A DNA stretch of 34,194 bases, from contig JAGOOB010000003.1 of the NCBI GenBank assembly GCA_017992725.1, positions 1 through 34,194 of the forward strand. The letters are read 5' to 3'. Both the position numbers and the translations under genes were made by a program. Below the pieces are notes generated by a model. The model was not told the origin of the DNA. It made no database searches and worked only from the letters and a program-made list of their open reading frames with translations. This document shows, piece after piece, positions 14,493-21,441 of the stretch. This DNA is from Candidatus Woesebacteria bacterium (GTDB lineage: Bacteria; Patescibacteriota; Microgenomatia; UBA1400; PJMF01). Within the stretch, counting starts at the first letter, position 1, and every line of letters begins with the position of its first letter.

Positions 14493-15749
14493 TTATTTTT
14501 TACTGTTTAATTCTCGACTAATATCTAACAACCGGTTGTATTTAACGATTCTCTCTCCTCTATTGAGTGGCCCAAATTTGACATAATTAGCGCCAACTCC
14601 CACAGCCAAGTCAACAATTAGAGTTTCTAAAGTTTCACCAGTACTATGACTGATGATTAAATCAAGCTTATGATCTTTAACGGTTTTAATACTTTCCATG
14701 AGCTCACTGATGGTGCCAATTTGGATAGGTTTAAGTACAACCGCATTAGCCATTTCGTCATTTTTAATTTTGTTAATTTCTGAAACTTTGGCCGCAACAT
14801 GACGGCAAGCGGCGATAGTAGTGGTTTGACCAATGTCCCGATTGAGCATTTGCCAAGCTTTTTTATCATTTTCTACAAACGGATCTTCTAGATAAATAAT
14901 TTTATATTTTTCACGCACTTGTTCATAAAATTGAAGCAATTCTTCTTCAGTAAAACCCTGATTAGCATCACGAATTCGATATTTACTGGCTTCAAAAAAG
15001 TGATAAGCAGCTGCTTGTAAACCAAAGAAAACGTCTTGAGCAAAGTTATAGGTGGTGGTTCTAATAGCTTCTACTAATAATTCAAAAGCATCTAAATTTT
15101 TATATAAATTGGGTGTAAAACCACCAGTAAGACCGGTAGCATGAATGGCACCCTTATTAATTAATAAAGTTTCCAACTTTTGTTTAATAACAGCTATCAT
15201 TTCCAGCGATTTTTCTAAAGATAGATGGCTAGCAGGAATCAGGGAAAATTCTTGAAAGTCCAAGTTTTTTCCGCCATGACTACCACCATCAAAAGCGGTG
15301 ACAATACAAGTGGGTAAAACAAATTCTTGAATCAGATTATATTTTTTTTGAATATATTCATAGAGCGGTAAACCAACACTAATTGCACCAGCTTTTAAAA
15401 TGGCTTGAGACACTGCGAGAAGAGCGTTAGCGCCCAAGCGACTTTTATTAGCTGTTCCGTCAAGTTCTAATAAAATTTTGTCTAATTCTCCCTGAGCCGT
15501 GACTTCTTTTTCTATAATTTGGGGAGCAATAATTTGATTAATGTGATTCACTGCCTTAGCAACACCCAAACCTAAAAACCGCTCATCATTGTCTCTCAAA
15601 GCAATCGCATCAAATTGATTTTTATCAGTGTGCGTGGGGACGGTCGTAATCGTTGAAAAACCATTGTCGAGCCACAATAATAATTCAATAGTCGGTATGC
15701 CTCGACTATCAAACACCTCTTTAGCTTGAAGAGCATAAATTTTAGCCAT
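14493..15749 (-). CDS. Enolase paralogue with eroded active site (pseudo-enolase)
   Basis: A 418-residue protein clearly homologous over its whole length to enolase (FDSRGIPT, LDGTANKSRLGANALLAVS, GGSHGG, SHSTGET, RGERIVKYNRLL), but catalytic groups are missing. Compared with yeast enolase numbering, the substrate loop SGAST is PTHTDKN, Glu211 (GDEGG) is Thr208 in GLTGG, metal ligand Asp246 is Gln245, the Asp320 pair is Cys-Arg (315-316), and Arg374 is Ser369. Retained are His158, Glu167, Glu288, Lys340, His368 and Lys391. Loss of two of three Mg ligands makes enolase activity unlikely. It is the last gene of the run with PGM, Nudix and PGI/PMI, 57 nt behind PGI/PMI. The frame is open and full length, so it looks selected, perhaps as a structural, regulatory or moonlighting protein or with new chemistry. 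Confidence 0.85.
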   Translation of the reverse strand: MAKIYALQAKEVFDSRGIPTIELLLWLDNGFSTITTVPTHTDKNQFDAIALRDNDERFLGLGVAKAVNHINQIIAPQIIEKEVTAQGELDKILLELDGTANKSRLGANALLAVSQAILKAGAISVGLPLYEYIQKKYNLIQEFVLPTCIVTAFDGGSHGGKNLDFQEFSLIPASHLSLEKSLEMIAVIKQKLETLLINKGAIHATGLTGGFTPNLYKNLDAFELLVEAIRTTTYNFAQDVFFGLQAAAYHFFEASKYRIRDANQGFTEEELLQFYEQVREKYKIIYLEDPFVENDKKAWQMLNRDIGQTTTIAACRHVAAKVSEINKIKNDEMANAVVLKPIQIGTISELMESIKTVKDHKLDLIISHSTGETLETLIVDLAVGVGANYVKFGPLNRGERIVKYNRLLDISRELNSKK

Positions 15750-15806
15750 AAATTAATATTCTCAGTATATCTAATTTTGTTCTGCTTTGAAAGACTTGTA
15801 AAATTA

Positions 15807-16898
15807 TTATTTTTTTAATTGCTCTTTGAACCAATCAACACTAGGAATTGGGCAAGGATTAATTTTTTCTAAAAAGGCCAAATAAAGATTGGCAAATGTA
15901 GTTAGTGTAATTAATTCAAAAACTTGAGTAATTTTATTATCGCTTTCTAAATTGACCATAATGCTATCAATATCCTTTTTTTCCAAAAGTTTTTGCGTTA
16001 ATTCAATTCGCTTTTGATTTCTTGGGTGATAAAGCTGTGACTGAAAGAATATAAAAAAGTGGTTTAACGAGTTGCTTTTAGGAAAACTTAACCCTTCCAA
16101 AAGATGATGGTTAATTTCTGGAATAATTTTATAATCGGCATAAATTTTGGCGTTTTCGTTAAATTGATTGCAGGCCGTATGCAGCGCTCCCTCTAAGAAT
16201 TCTGCCCCCACCAAAATGGGTCTTCTTTCTAAGCTTAAATAAGCTAGAAGTTTGGCTTGATTGTTTGCTTGATCAATTTCAATTTTTACCTTGTCAGTTA
16301 CTTGATTCACTACGTCGATAATTTCTAGCAATTGTTTTTCTTGAAAATCTAACAGTTTCGCTGCCGATAAAACACAAATAAAAGCCAAGATTGAATAGCC
16401 AATGGCCATTCGTGGTTGTTGTGAAGGATTGTGTTTGGCATTAATAAAAAAACTTGGGTAATTATTGTTTTTGGCAATGTCCGCTAATTTACCTCCTGAA
16501 CTAATCACTGCTATCTTAGCTTTTTTTTCTTCAGCCAGTTTAGCGCACGACAAGATTTCTTCAGTGTCACCCGAATAACTCGATAAAATGACTAAGGTGT
16601 TGTGATCGACAAAATTAGGTAATTGATAATCGCGATTAATATACATTGGTACAGTTAATTGATCTTTGAATAAATGCCACACGACGTCTGCGCCAAGAGC
16701 ACTGCCACCCATGCCAGCAACCACGATATTGGCAATGGATTTGATTTCATTTTCAGCAAACTTAATTTGCTGTCTTTCTTGCCAAACTTGATTGATTTGA
16801 TCAGCTAAACTTTCGGCACTAGCTAAAGCACCATTAGGATCCAGTTTGCTAATGGCGGTGCGATTATCCAAAATAGCAGCATCTTTAACGTCAGTCAT
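15807..16898 (-). CDS. Bifunctional phosphoglucose/phosphomannose isomerase
   Basis: Interconverts glucose-6-P or mannose-6-P with fructose-6-P. The 363-residue SIS-domain protein matches the archaeal-type PGI/PMI family: VVAGMGGSALGADV (first SIS loop), LSSYSGDTEEIL (phosphate-binding Ser/Thr), AVISSGGKLADIA, NPSQQPRMAIGYS, GAEFLEGALHTACNQFNENAK (catalytic Glu) and PEINHHLLEG (catalytic His). The start ATG overlaps the end of the Nudix gene by 8 nt, implying coupling. With the upstream phosphomannomutase/phosphoglucomutase it connects hexose-1-phosphates to fructose-6-P. Confidence 0.92.
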   Translation of the reverse strand: MTDVKDAAILDNRTAISKLDPNGALASAESLADQINQVWQERQQIKFAENEIKSIANIVVAGMGGSALGADVVWHLFKDQLTVPMYINRDYQLPNFVDHNTLVILSSYSGDTEEILSCAKLAEEKKAKIAVISSGGKLADIAKNNNYPSFFINAKHNPSQQPRMAIGYSILAFICVLSAAKLLDFQEKQLLEIIDVVNQVTDKVKIEIDQANNQAKLLAYLSLERRPILVGAEFLEGALHTACNQFNENAKIYADYKIIPEINHHLLEGLSFPKSNSLNHFFIFFQSQLYHPRNQKRIELTQKLLEKKDIDSIMVNLESDNKITQVFELITLTTFANLYLAFLEKINPCPIPSVDWFKEQLKK

Positions 16899-17412
16899 TT
16901 TTTCCTTTTTCTTTAATTAATAAGTCAAGAAAAACTTGAGTATTGGCAAAAGCTAAATTTTGGGGTAGCTGCTGGAGTGGAAAAAAACGCAACTCTGCAG
17001 CATCATCACTGGCTTTTAATTTTTCATCACCAATGGCTACTTCAAAAAACAGATTAATGGTTGGTGATTGTTCAACACCATAAACGTCTGGATAAGAACC
17101 CCAATATTTAACAATTTCACAACTACCCCGAGTTTCCTCATGGAATTCTCTTTTAATGGCTTCTTCAACGGTCTCACCAACATCAACAAAACCACCGACC
17201 GTATCCCAGCTACCGGAATTGGGGGCAATTTTGCGTTTATTCAATAACACCTCCCCCTTCTGATTAAAGGCAACTAGGGCCACTGCCAAAGAAGGATTGG
17301 GGTAAATTTTTAAAGCGCAATTGGCACAATGTAAATGAGTTGTCAACTTAGTGAGTTGCGATTTACAGCGAGGACAATAGTGATAGTTATCAATGAAGTA
17401 GTGATTAGTCAT
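16891..17412 (-). CDS. Nudix hydrolase with N-terminal zinc ribbon
   Basis: A 173-residue pyrophosphohydrolase of the NADH-pyrophosphatase-like layout: a zinc ribbon YCPRCKSQ...HCANCAL (CxxC about 16 residues from CxxC), then a Nudix domain. The Nudix box is GGFVDVGETVEEAIKREFHE followed by ETRG; the EE metal ligands are kept, while the box Gly is displaced one residue by Arg. The substrate is not predictable. Start ATG 17412 (MTNHYFIDN) fits the 5-nt gap after the upstream gene; a longer start at 17454 would overlap that gene. It sits between two sugar-phosphate enzymes, so a nucleotide-sugar substrate is conceivable. Confidence 0.88.
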   Translation of the reverse strand: MTNHYFIDNYHYCPRCKSQLTKLTTHLHCANCALKIYPNPSLAVALVAFNQKGEVLLNKRKIAPNSGSWDTVGGFVDVGETVEEAIKREFHEETRGSCEIVKYWGSYPDVYGVEQSPTINLFFEVAIGDEKLKASDDAAELRFFPLQQLPQNLAFANTQVFLDLLIKEKGKND

Positions 17413-17417
17413 AATTA

Positions 17418-18839
17418 CTAATCTAAAGCGTGAACGTTTGTTCCCTCCTGCCAATTGACTGCTGGATATTGCTTTAAGATATTTCTTATTTCTTTTTTAA
17501 GGGTTTGGTATTGTTCCTTGGTTTTCCCCTCGAATTTAACAGTGACATATGGTCCATTTTGAGACGCACGAATGATAGCCATTTGTTCCGGTAGGTCCAT
17601 ACGAATCCCGTCGATTTTAGTAAATTTAGCTTGTGGCCAATGTTTTTTAAAATCAGCGGTAATCTCTTGATCAATTAATTGAAATTTAATTTCATCAGCT
17701 AAACCTAACTTAATTTCTGGACTACTAATATATTGGACCAACTCACTGACTGCTTCACTTAACTTGATTTTTCTTCTTTCTAAATAACTCAGTAATCGTA
17801 AACAAGCATAAGCAGCGTCATCGTGGCCATAAAAATTATCCATAAAAAAGATGTGACCAGATAATTCTCCACCGAAAGGTGAACGCTCCTCTTTCACTTT
17901 AGCTTTGATAAAAGAATGGCCAGTAAGCCACATCACTCCTTTGCCCTGAGCTTGCTCAATGGTTTCTTGAACTTGACGAGAACAGAGAGTGTTATAAATA
18001 ATTTTACTACCTGGTAGAAAATCTAAAACGTCTTTAGCAAACAACGAGACAATGGTATCCATCCACAAAATTTGGCCATGCTCGTCCACCACTGACATGC
18101 GATCACCGTCCGCATCAAAAGCAAAACCCAGATCGGCTTTAGCCTGAATGACACCTTGAGCTAGCCGTTCAAGCACGCTTTGCTCGGTTGGATCTGGGTG
18201 CCCTAGGGGAAAATTTGCATCTAGCTGACAATTTTGTTCAATCACCTCGCAACCGGCTTGGCGAAAGATGGCCGGATAAAAAATACCACCAGTGGCGTTG
18301 CAAGCATCCACTACGATTTTCCACTTTTTTTGGAGTGAAAAGAGTTTTAATAACTGTTGAGTATAGCTTTTGATAATATCTTGTTCTCTATTTTTTCCCT
18401 TACCTTCAACGAATTTTTTACTTTGAGCAATTTTTTGCAACTCTTCAACTTCTTCACTTACCATGGTATCTGAATAACCAACGCTCATTTTTAAGCCATT
18501 AAATTCTTTAGGATTGTGGGAGGCGGTGATCATTGCTCCCCCCTTGGTTTTAAATTCGTACGAAGAGTAATAGACAATTTGACTCATGCTCAAACCAATA
18601 TCAATGGTATCAATACCAGAATCATTTAAGCCTTTGATAAAGGCTTGACTGTATAGATCACTATTGAGACGATTATCTCTACCCACTGCGCTTTCTTTGA
18701 TTCTTCTTTTACTGAGAAAAGTGCCATAGGCTCTACCCAGCGTATAATAGACATCCTCATTAAGATCTTCATTGATTAAACCTCGAATGTCATAGCCACG
18801 AAAAATGTTGGGGTTGATCTGATCGACAATGTGATACAT
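17418..18839 (-). CDS. Phosphomannomutase/phosphoglucomutase
   Basis: Alpha-D-phosphohexomutase, 473 residues, moving phosphate between C1 and C6 of glucose or mannose. Domain motifs in order: IFRGYDIRG (N-terminal), ITASHNPKEFNG with the phosphoserine, FAFDADGDRMSVVDE (Mg loop DxDGDR), GGELSGHIFF (sugar-binding loop) and a C-terminal phosphate-binding region around RASQNGPYVTVKFEGK. The start ATG has a Shine-Dalgarno-like GAAAGGT 6 nt upstream. It belongs to a co-directional run with the HolA-like gene upstream (30-nt gap) and Nudix downstream (5-nt gap). It supplies precursors for surface polysaccharide or feeds stored glucan into glycolysis. Confidence 0.94.
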   Translation of the reverse strand: MYHIVDQINPNIFRGYDIRGLINEDLNEDVYYTLGRAYGTFLSKRRIKESAVGRDNRLNSDLYSQAFIKGLNDSGIDTIDIGLSMSQIVYYSSYEFKTKGGAMITASHNPKEFNGLKMSVGYSDTMVSEEVEELQKIAQSKKFVEGKGKNREQDIIKSYTQQLLKLFSLQKKWKIVVDACNATGGIFYPAIFRQAGCEVIEQNCQLDANFPLGHPDPTEQSVLERLAQGVIQAKADLGFAFDADGDRMSVVDEHGQILWMDTIVSLFAKDVLDFLPGSKIIYNTLCSRQVQETIEQAQGKGVMWLTGHSFIKAKVKEERSPFGGELSGHIFFMDNFYGHDDAAYACLRLLSYLERRKIKLSEAVSELVQYISSPEIKLGLADEIKFQLIDQEITADFKKHWPQAKFTKIDGIRMDLPEQMAIIRASQNGPYVTVKFEGKTKEQYQTLKKEIRNILKQYPAVNWQEGTNVHALD

Positions 18840-18869
18840 GGTGTTACCTTTCTTCTTTATAAGATTAAT

Positions 18870-19559
18870 CTACAGAGTTATTAAAAGAAGGTCAAGTTCA
18901 CTCGCCAAATCTAGTAAATTGGCTGAATGTTTAATTTTATTATCCAATAGATAGAGTTTTTGGTGAAGATTCAATAATTGTTTTAAGGTAAAATTTTTCT
19001 TTTGTCTGTTTAGTTTATTTTTCACAAAAGGATGCATGGCTAAATCAGCACCCGCGGTAATGGCGATTAAATCGCTTACCCGTTTACTAATCATCACTAG
19101 ACAAAATTCAGCCGAATCTTGATTAATTGCTTCTTGTAAAAGCGCTAATTGTCTTTTTTTAGTTTTAGCTTGTGGACTGAATTGATCTAACAATTGCCAA
19201 AGAGCTTTACTCATCGGAAAGTAATAGATTTGAGCATTAGTCAATTTTTTTAGATTATTTTTAGTTAAAGATTTTTTTTCCCACAAAACGATATCTAAAA
19301 ACTGACTGGCTTGAATAATTTGTTCAAGGTAATCAGTTCTTTTTTTGCTTTGCGGCAGTGAGTGTAACTCTTCAATAATCAAACAGGGTTCTTGACCAAA
19401 AAGATCTTTGGCAAATAAAGCCTGTTCCAAGATTTGAGGAGTAATTTTTTTGGCTGAAAGGGTGTTTAGGTTTTGGTTCTTAGCTTGAGCTGCTTGTTTA
19501 AGCTGAAAAAGTTTTTCCCTGGATTTAACTAAATTGTCGCCGTGAATAATTGTTAGCAT
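18870..19559 (-). CDS. holA: DNA polymerase III delta-subunit-like (HolA-type) protein
   Basis: A 229-residue protein starting LTIIHGDNLVKSREKLFQL, which resembles the family's opening GDDxxxSxxxL, then QALFAKDLFGQEPCLIIEEL and LEQIIQASQFLDIVLWEKKSL, matching the delta-subunit layout in which the clamp-wrench domain carries no Walker motifs. It is shorter than the usual 330-340 residues; the C-terminal part (NLHQKLYLLDNKIKHS...ELDLLLITL) resembles the family's final helical domain. The role would be loading the sliding clamp. Divergence is high, so the call rests on overall pattern. It starts 4 nt after the end of the upstream metalloprotease gene. Confidence 0.6.
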   Translation of the reverse strand: MLTIIHGDNLVKSREKLFQLKQAAQAKNQNLNTLSAKKITPQILEQALFAKDLFGQEPCLIIEELHSLPQSKKRTDYLEQIIQASQFLDIVLWEKKSLTKNNLKKLTNAQIYYFPMSKALWQLLDQFSPQAKTKKRQLALLQEAINQDSAEFCLVMISKRVSDLIAITAGADLAMHPFVKNKLNRQKKNFTLKQLLNLHQKLYLLDNKIKHSANLLDLASELDLLLITL

Positions 19560-19563
19560 CTCA

Positions 19564-20223
19564 TTAATTATATAGCCTTTTCTTTAAAGCATTTTGATGT
19601 TTTTTGTATTCTGGATCGTATTTAGCTACCAACTGCCAAAATTGCCGCGAGTGATTGGGCTCCAAGCGATGAGCTAATTCATGGATGATGACATAATTGA
19701 TAATGGCCGGTGGGTAATGGATCAAGCGCCAATTAAAGTTTAAATTACCTCGACTACTACAACTGCCCCAACGTGATTTTTGTTGGCGGATCGTAATTTT
19801 TTGGTAGTCAATTTTCATTTTTTTAGCCAAAATAGCTGTTTTTTGGGTCAAATATTTAATAGCAGTATTTTTCAGAAAACGCTCAAGTTTGTTTGTGTAT
19901 GGACCAGCACTGAGTTGAGTAATGATAATTTGCTGATTTTGAATGATGATATTGGGTCTTTGCTTAGGATCAATGTTTAACACAATTTGGTATTTATCAC
20001 CAAAAATATATGTTTCATTGTGCTTAATTTTTACCTGAAGTTTAGCGGCTTCGGCTTGCTTTTTAATTATCCAAGCCTCTTGTTGTTTTAGAAACTTGTC
20101 GATTAAAAAATTAGGATAAAGACTAGGTGCGGTAACCAGGACAGTTCCTTGATGATCAATATTAATTCTGATTGCTGTTGTTCGAGAACTTTTTTTTAGT
20201 TGATAACTAAAGTTTAAAGACAC
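19564..20223 (-). CDS. YgjP-type (DUF45/SprT-like) metallopeptidase
   Basis: A 219-residue zinc metalloprotease-like protein. The active-site helix reads VIIHELAHRLEPNHSRQFW (HExxH with a following acidic/His region), preceded by the family hallmark KSRWGSCSSRGNLNFNWRLI. Members are often found with restriction or DNA-repair genes, but the substrate is unknown. The start is a GTG at 20223-20221, 6 nt after a candidate -10 (TAAGCT). It leads the co-directional group with the HolA-like and sugar-phosphate genes. Confidence 0.85.
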   Translation of the reverse strand: MSLNFSYQLKKSSRTTAIRINIDHQGTVLVTAPSLYPNFLIDKFLKQQEAWIIKKQAEAAKLQVKIKHNETYIFGDKYQIVLNIDPKQRPNIIIQNQQIIITQLSAGPYTNKLERFLKNTAIKYLTQKTAILAKKMKIDYQKITIRQQKSRWGSCSSRGNLNFNWRLIHYPPAIINYVIIHELAHRLEPNHSRQFWQLVAKYDPEYKKHQNALKKRLYN

Positions 20224-20229
20224 AGCCTT

Positions 20230-20257
20230 AGCTTAAGAAAAAAAAACTAAAAGTCAA
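20230..20257 (-). promoter_or_regulatory. Candidate promoter of the YgjP-led operon
   Basis: Minus strand TTGACT (20257-20252), 16-nt T-rich spacer, TAAGCT (20235-20230), then 6 nt to the GTG. The -35 is good and the -10 weak. Confidence 0.4.
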
Positions 20258-20349
20258 TGAGAAATTAAATTGACTTTCTCTAATCTAGTGAGATCAGTTA
20301 TAATAATTAGCTGATTTTTAATTAGAATAAAATAGAAATTTAAAATCAA

Positions 20350-20433
20350 GCCGAAGTGGCGGAATGGTAGACGCGCACGGTTTAGGACCGTGTGAGGCAA
20401 CTCGTGGAGGTTCAACTCCTCTCTTCGGCACCA
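20350..20433 (+). tRNA. tRNA-Leu (TAG), CCA encoded
   Basis: An 84-nt class II tRNA. Acceptor GCCGAAG pairs with CTTCGGC, the anticodon arm is CACGG-TTTAGGA-CCGTG with anticodon TAG, and there is a long variable arm (GAGGCAACTC). The T arm is GGAGG-TTCAACT-CCTCT. Discriminator A and CCA are encoded. Its 3' end is the first unit of a 22-nt tandem repeat, and a hairpin terminator lies 90 nt downstream. Confidence 0.96.
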
Positions 20434-20501
20434 GCAACTCCGATTTTTGGTAGCACAAACTTCAATTTTCGGCACCACCAACTCCGATTTTTGGTAGCCA
20501 A
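20414..20501 (+). repeat. Four tandem 22-nt units beginning in the tRNA-Leu 3' end
   Basis: Units start AACT(C/T)C at 20414, 20436, 20458 and 20480, an exact 22-nt period. Unit 1 is the T-loop to CCA part of tRNA-Leu. Units 2 and 4 are nearly identical (AACTCCGATTTTTGGTAGC in both), and unit 3 is closer to unit 1 (TTCGGCACCA shared). Consequently 20424-20454 and 20468-20498 match at 30 of 31 positions, 44 nt apart. This looks like stepwise duplication of the tRNA 3' end. Confidence 0.85.
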
Positions 20502-20516
20502 CTGAGAATTTACCAC

Positions 20517-20590
20517 AAAAAAACCCGCTCAAATTGGCGGGATTTTTTGAGCTCAGAACGTAATCCCGGTGAGGAAGAACCTTCTGAGAT
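20517..20590 (-). ncRNA. Candidate structured small RNA with pseudoknot and terminator
   Basis: A near-consensus promoter on the minus strand is followed at once by a 7-bp hairpin, CTCAGAA (20588-20582) with TTCTGAG (20558-20552). Its 23-nt loop carries CGGGATT (20568-20562), perfectly complementary to AATCCCG (20544-20538) just 3' of the hairpin, giving an H-type pseudoknot. That second strand is also the 5' arm of a terminator, CCCGC (20541-20537) with GCGGG (20528-20524) plus seven T. A third option pairs GCTCAAA (20552-20546) with TTTGAGC (20533-20527). The RNA would be about 74 nt, with no ORF. Identity unknown; no known family is recognised. Confidence 0.5.
20524..20548. terminator. Bidirectional intrinsic terminator
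   Basis: CCCGC (20524-20528) pairs with GCGGG (20537-20541) with an 8-nt loop. On the plus strand it is followed by a run of six T (20543-20548) and would end the tRNA-Leu transcript. On the minus strand it is followed by seven T and would end the candidate small RNA. Confidence 0.8.
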
Positions 20591-20596
20591 GATGTT

Positions 20597-20624
20597 ATTA
20601 TAACAAAAATTATAAGGATGTCAA
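20597..20624 (-). promoter_or_regulatory. Near-consensus promoter of the candidate small RNA
   Basis: Minus strand TTGACA (20624-20619), 16-nt spacer, TATAAT (20602-20597). It is the best promoter match in the window. It lies after the stop of the lysozyme-like gene and points to no protein gene, only to the hairpin-plus-terminator element. Confidence 0.75.
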
Positions 20625-20666
20625 GTCAAGAACGATGAACTAGCGATTTGCAAAATTCCGTTATTT

Positions 20667-21359
20667 TTATTCGTTAGCAAACTCTAAGGCATGAGTGTTA
20701 ATTTTTTCACTACGACCCAAATCTCGGTCATCATAGCGAATTTCAGCCATCCATTGATTGACTGAATCTGCCCAAGAACCATTACTCGAGGGTGTGTATT
20801 TACTCTCAATTAAACTGACTGTGTCTAAGCCTTGATTGATGTAATTTTGTTTCAATTCGCGAGCGGCCCGTTCGAAACCAGCCTCATAGCTATCGAAATC
20901 CAAGGTTCCTTGACTATGTATACCAAAACCTAAGCAATTATGAGGAGCTTGAGGGTTAGTAACACGACAAAGATTTGATTCTTGCATTGCGATTGCGGGC
21001 AATAAACGAAAATCCAGGCCGTGGCGATCGGCAATTTCAACTAGTTTTTGGCCATAATAGTCGTAAGGGGTTAGTGGTGACTGGTGCCGCTCCAAAAAAT
21101 TGGCAATTAATTCTGGTCTGGCATCTTCAGTTTCAACCACACTTTGCACTTGTTGTCCAGTTGTGTCCGCACTAATGATTTGGTGATCTTCCAAAATTTG
21201 ACTTAAAACCAGGGGCTCAGTGGTCAGTGGTTGGCGCTGATAAAGGTAATTATACGCAACACTAGCGATAATAATTAAAGCAGTACTAAAAGAGATCACT
21301 GCTAAACTAGAAAATATTTGAAAAAAAACATTGTTTTTTTTCTCAGTTTTTTGCCTCAT
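20667..21359 (-). CDS. Membrane-anchored lysozyme-like (peptidoglycan hydrolase) protein
   Basis: A 230-residue protein with one N-terminal membrane anchor (about residues 12-38) and an extracytoplasmic C-terminal domain of the glucosaminidase/lytic-transglycosylase-like lysozyme fold. DYYGQKLVEIADRHGLDFRL leads to LLPAIAMQESNLCR, where Glu127 is the probable catalytic acid, then CLGFGIHSQGTLDFDSYEAG and YTPSSNGSWADSVNQWM. This pattern suits trimming of peptidoglycan. Start ATG 21359 (MRQKTEKK) is preferred: an upstream ATG at 21389 lies before the promoter -10 (21376-21371) and would not be on the transcript. It is divergent from a secreted glycosidase-like gene, suggesting joint envelope functions. 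Confidence 0.72.
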   Translation of the reverse strand: MRQKTEKKNNVFFQIFSSLAVISFSTALIIIASVAYNYLYQRQPLTTEPLVLSQILEDHQIISADTTGQQVQSVVETEDARPELIANFLERHQSPLTPYDYYGQKLVEIADRHGLDFRLLPAIAMQESNLCRVTNPQAPHNCLGFGIHSQGTLDFDSYEAGFERAARELKQNYINQGLDTVSLIESKYTPSSNGSWADSVNQWMAEIRYDDRDLGRSEKINTHALEFANE

Positions 21360-21370
21360 GCTATGTTTAG

Positions 21371-21400
21371 ATTTTACTAAGTCTATCATATACTAGTCAA
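21371..21400 (-). promoter_or_regulatory. Promoter of the lysozyme-like gene
   Basis: Minus strand TTGACT (21400-21395), 18-nt spacer, TAAAAT (21376-21371), 11 nt before the ATG. The -35 is one half of the perfect palindrome AGTCAATTGACT (21395-21406), shared with the divergent promoter. Confidence 0.6.
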
Positions 21401-21429
21401 TTGACTTTAACAAGAATTTTTGTTAGAAT
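21401..21429 (+). promoter_or_regulatory. Promoter of the secreted glycosidase-like gene
   Basis: TTGACT (21401-21406), 17-nt spacer, TAGAAT (21424-21429). An ATG directly abuts the -10 (21430) and cannot be used; the next in-frame ATG at 21442 is 12 nt away, matching other genes here. Confidence 0.65.
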
Positions 21430-21441
21430 ATGATAGATAAA

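Noticed and set aside
20414-20501. CRISPR array
   Set aside because: Units are directly tandem, with no spacers, and derive from the tRNA 3' end; no cas gene is present.
20254-20532. Minus-strand ORF of 92 residues across tRNA-Leu
   Set aside because: It is the antisense of the tRNA and its repeats (the ELNLHELPHTVLNRARLPFR-type string is a well-known tRNA-Leu artefact).
20517-20590. preQ1-I riboswitch or SRP RNA
   Set aside because: The pseudoknot topology and A-rich tail are reminiscent of preQ1-I, but stem and loop sequences do not match and no queuosine gene follows; the SRP helix-8 motif is absent.
21430-21441. Start ATG at 21430 for the secreted glycosidase-like protein
   Set aside because: It directly abuts the -10 box and would not be transcribed; the ATG at 21442 begins a better signal peptide.
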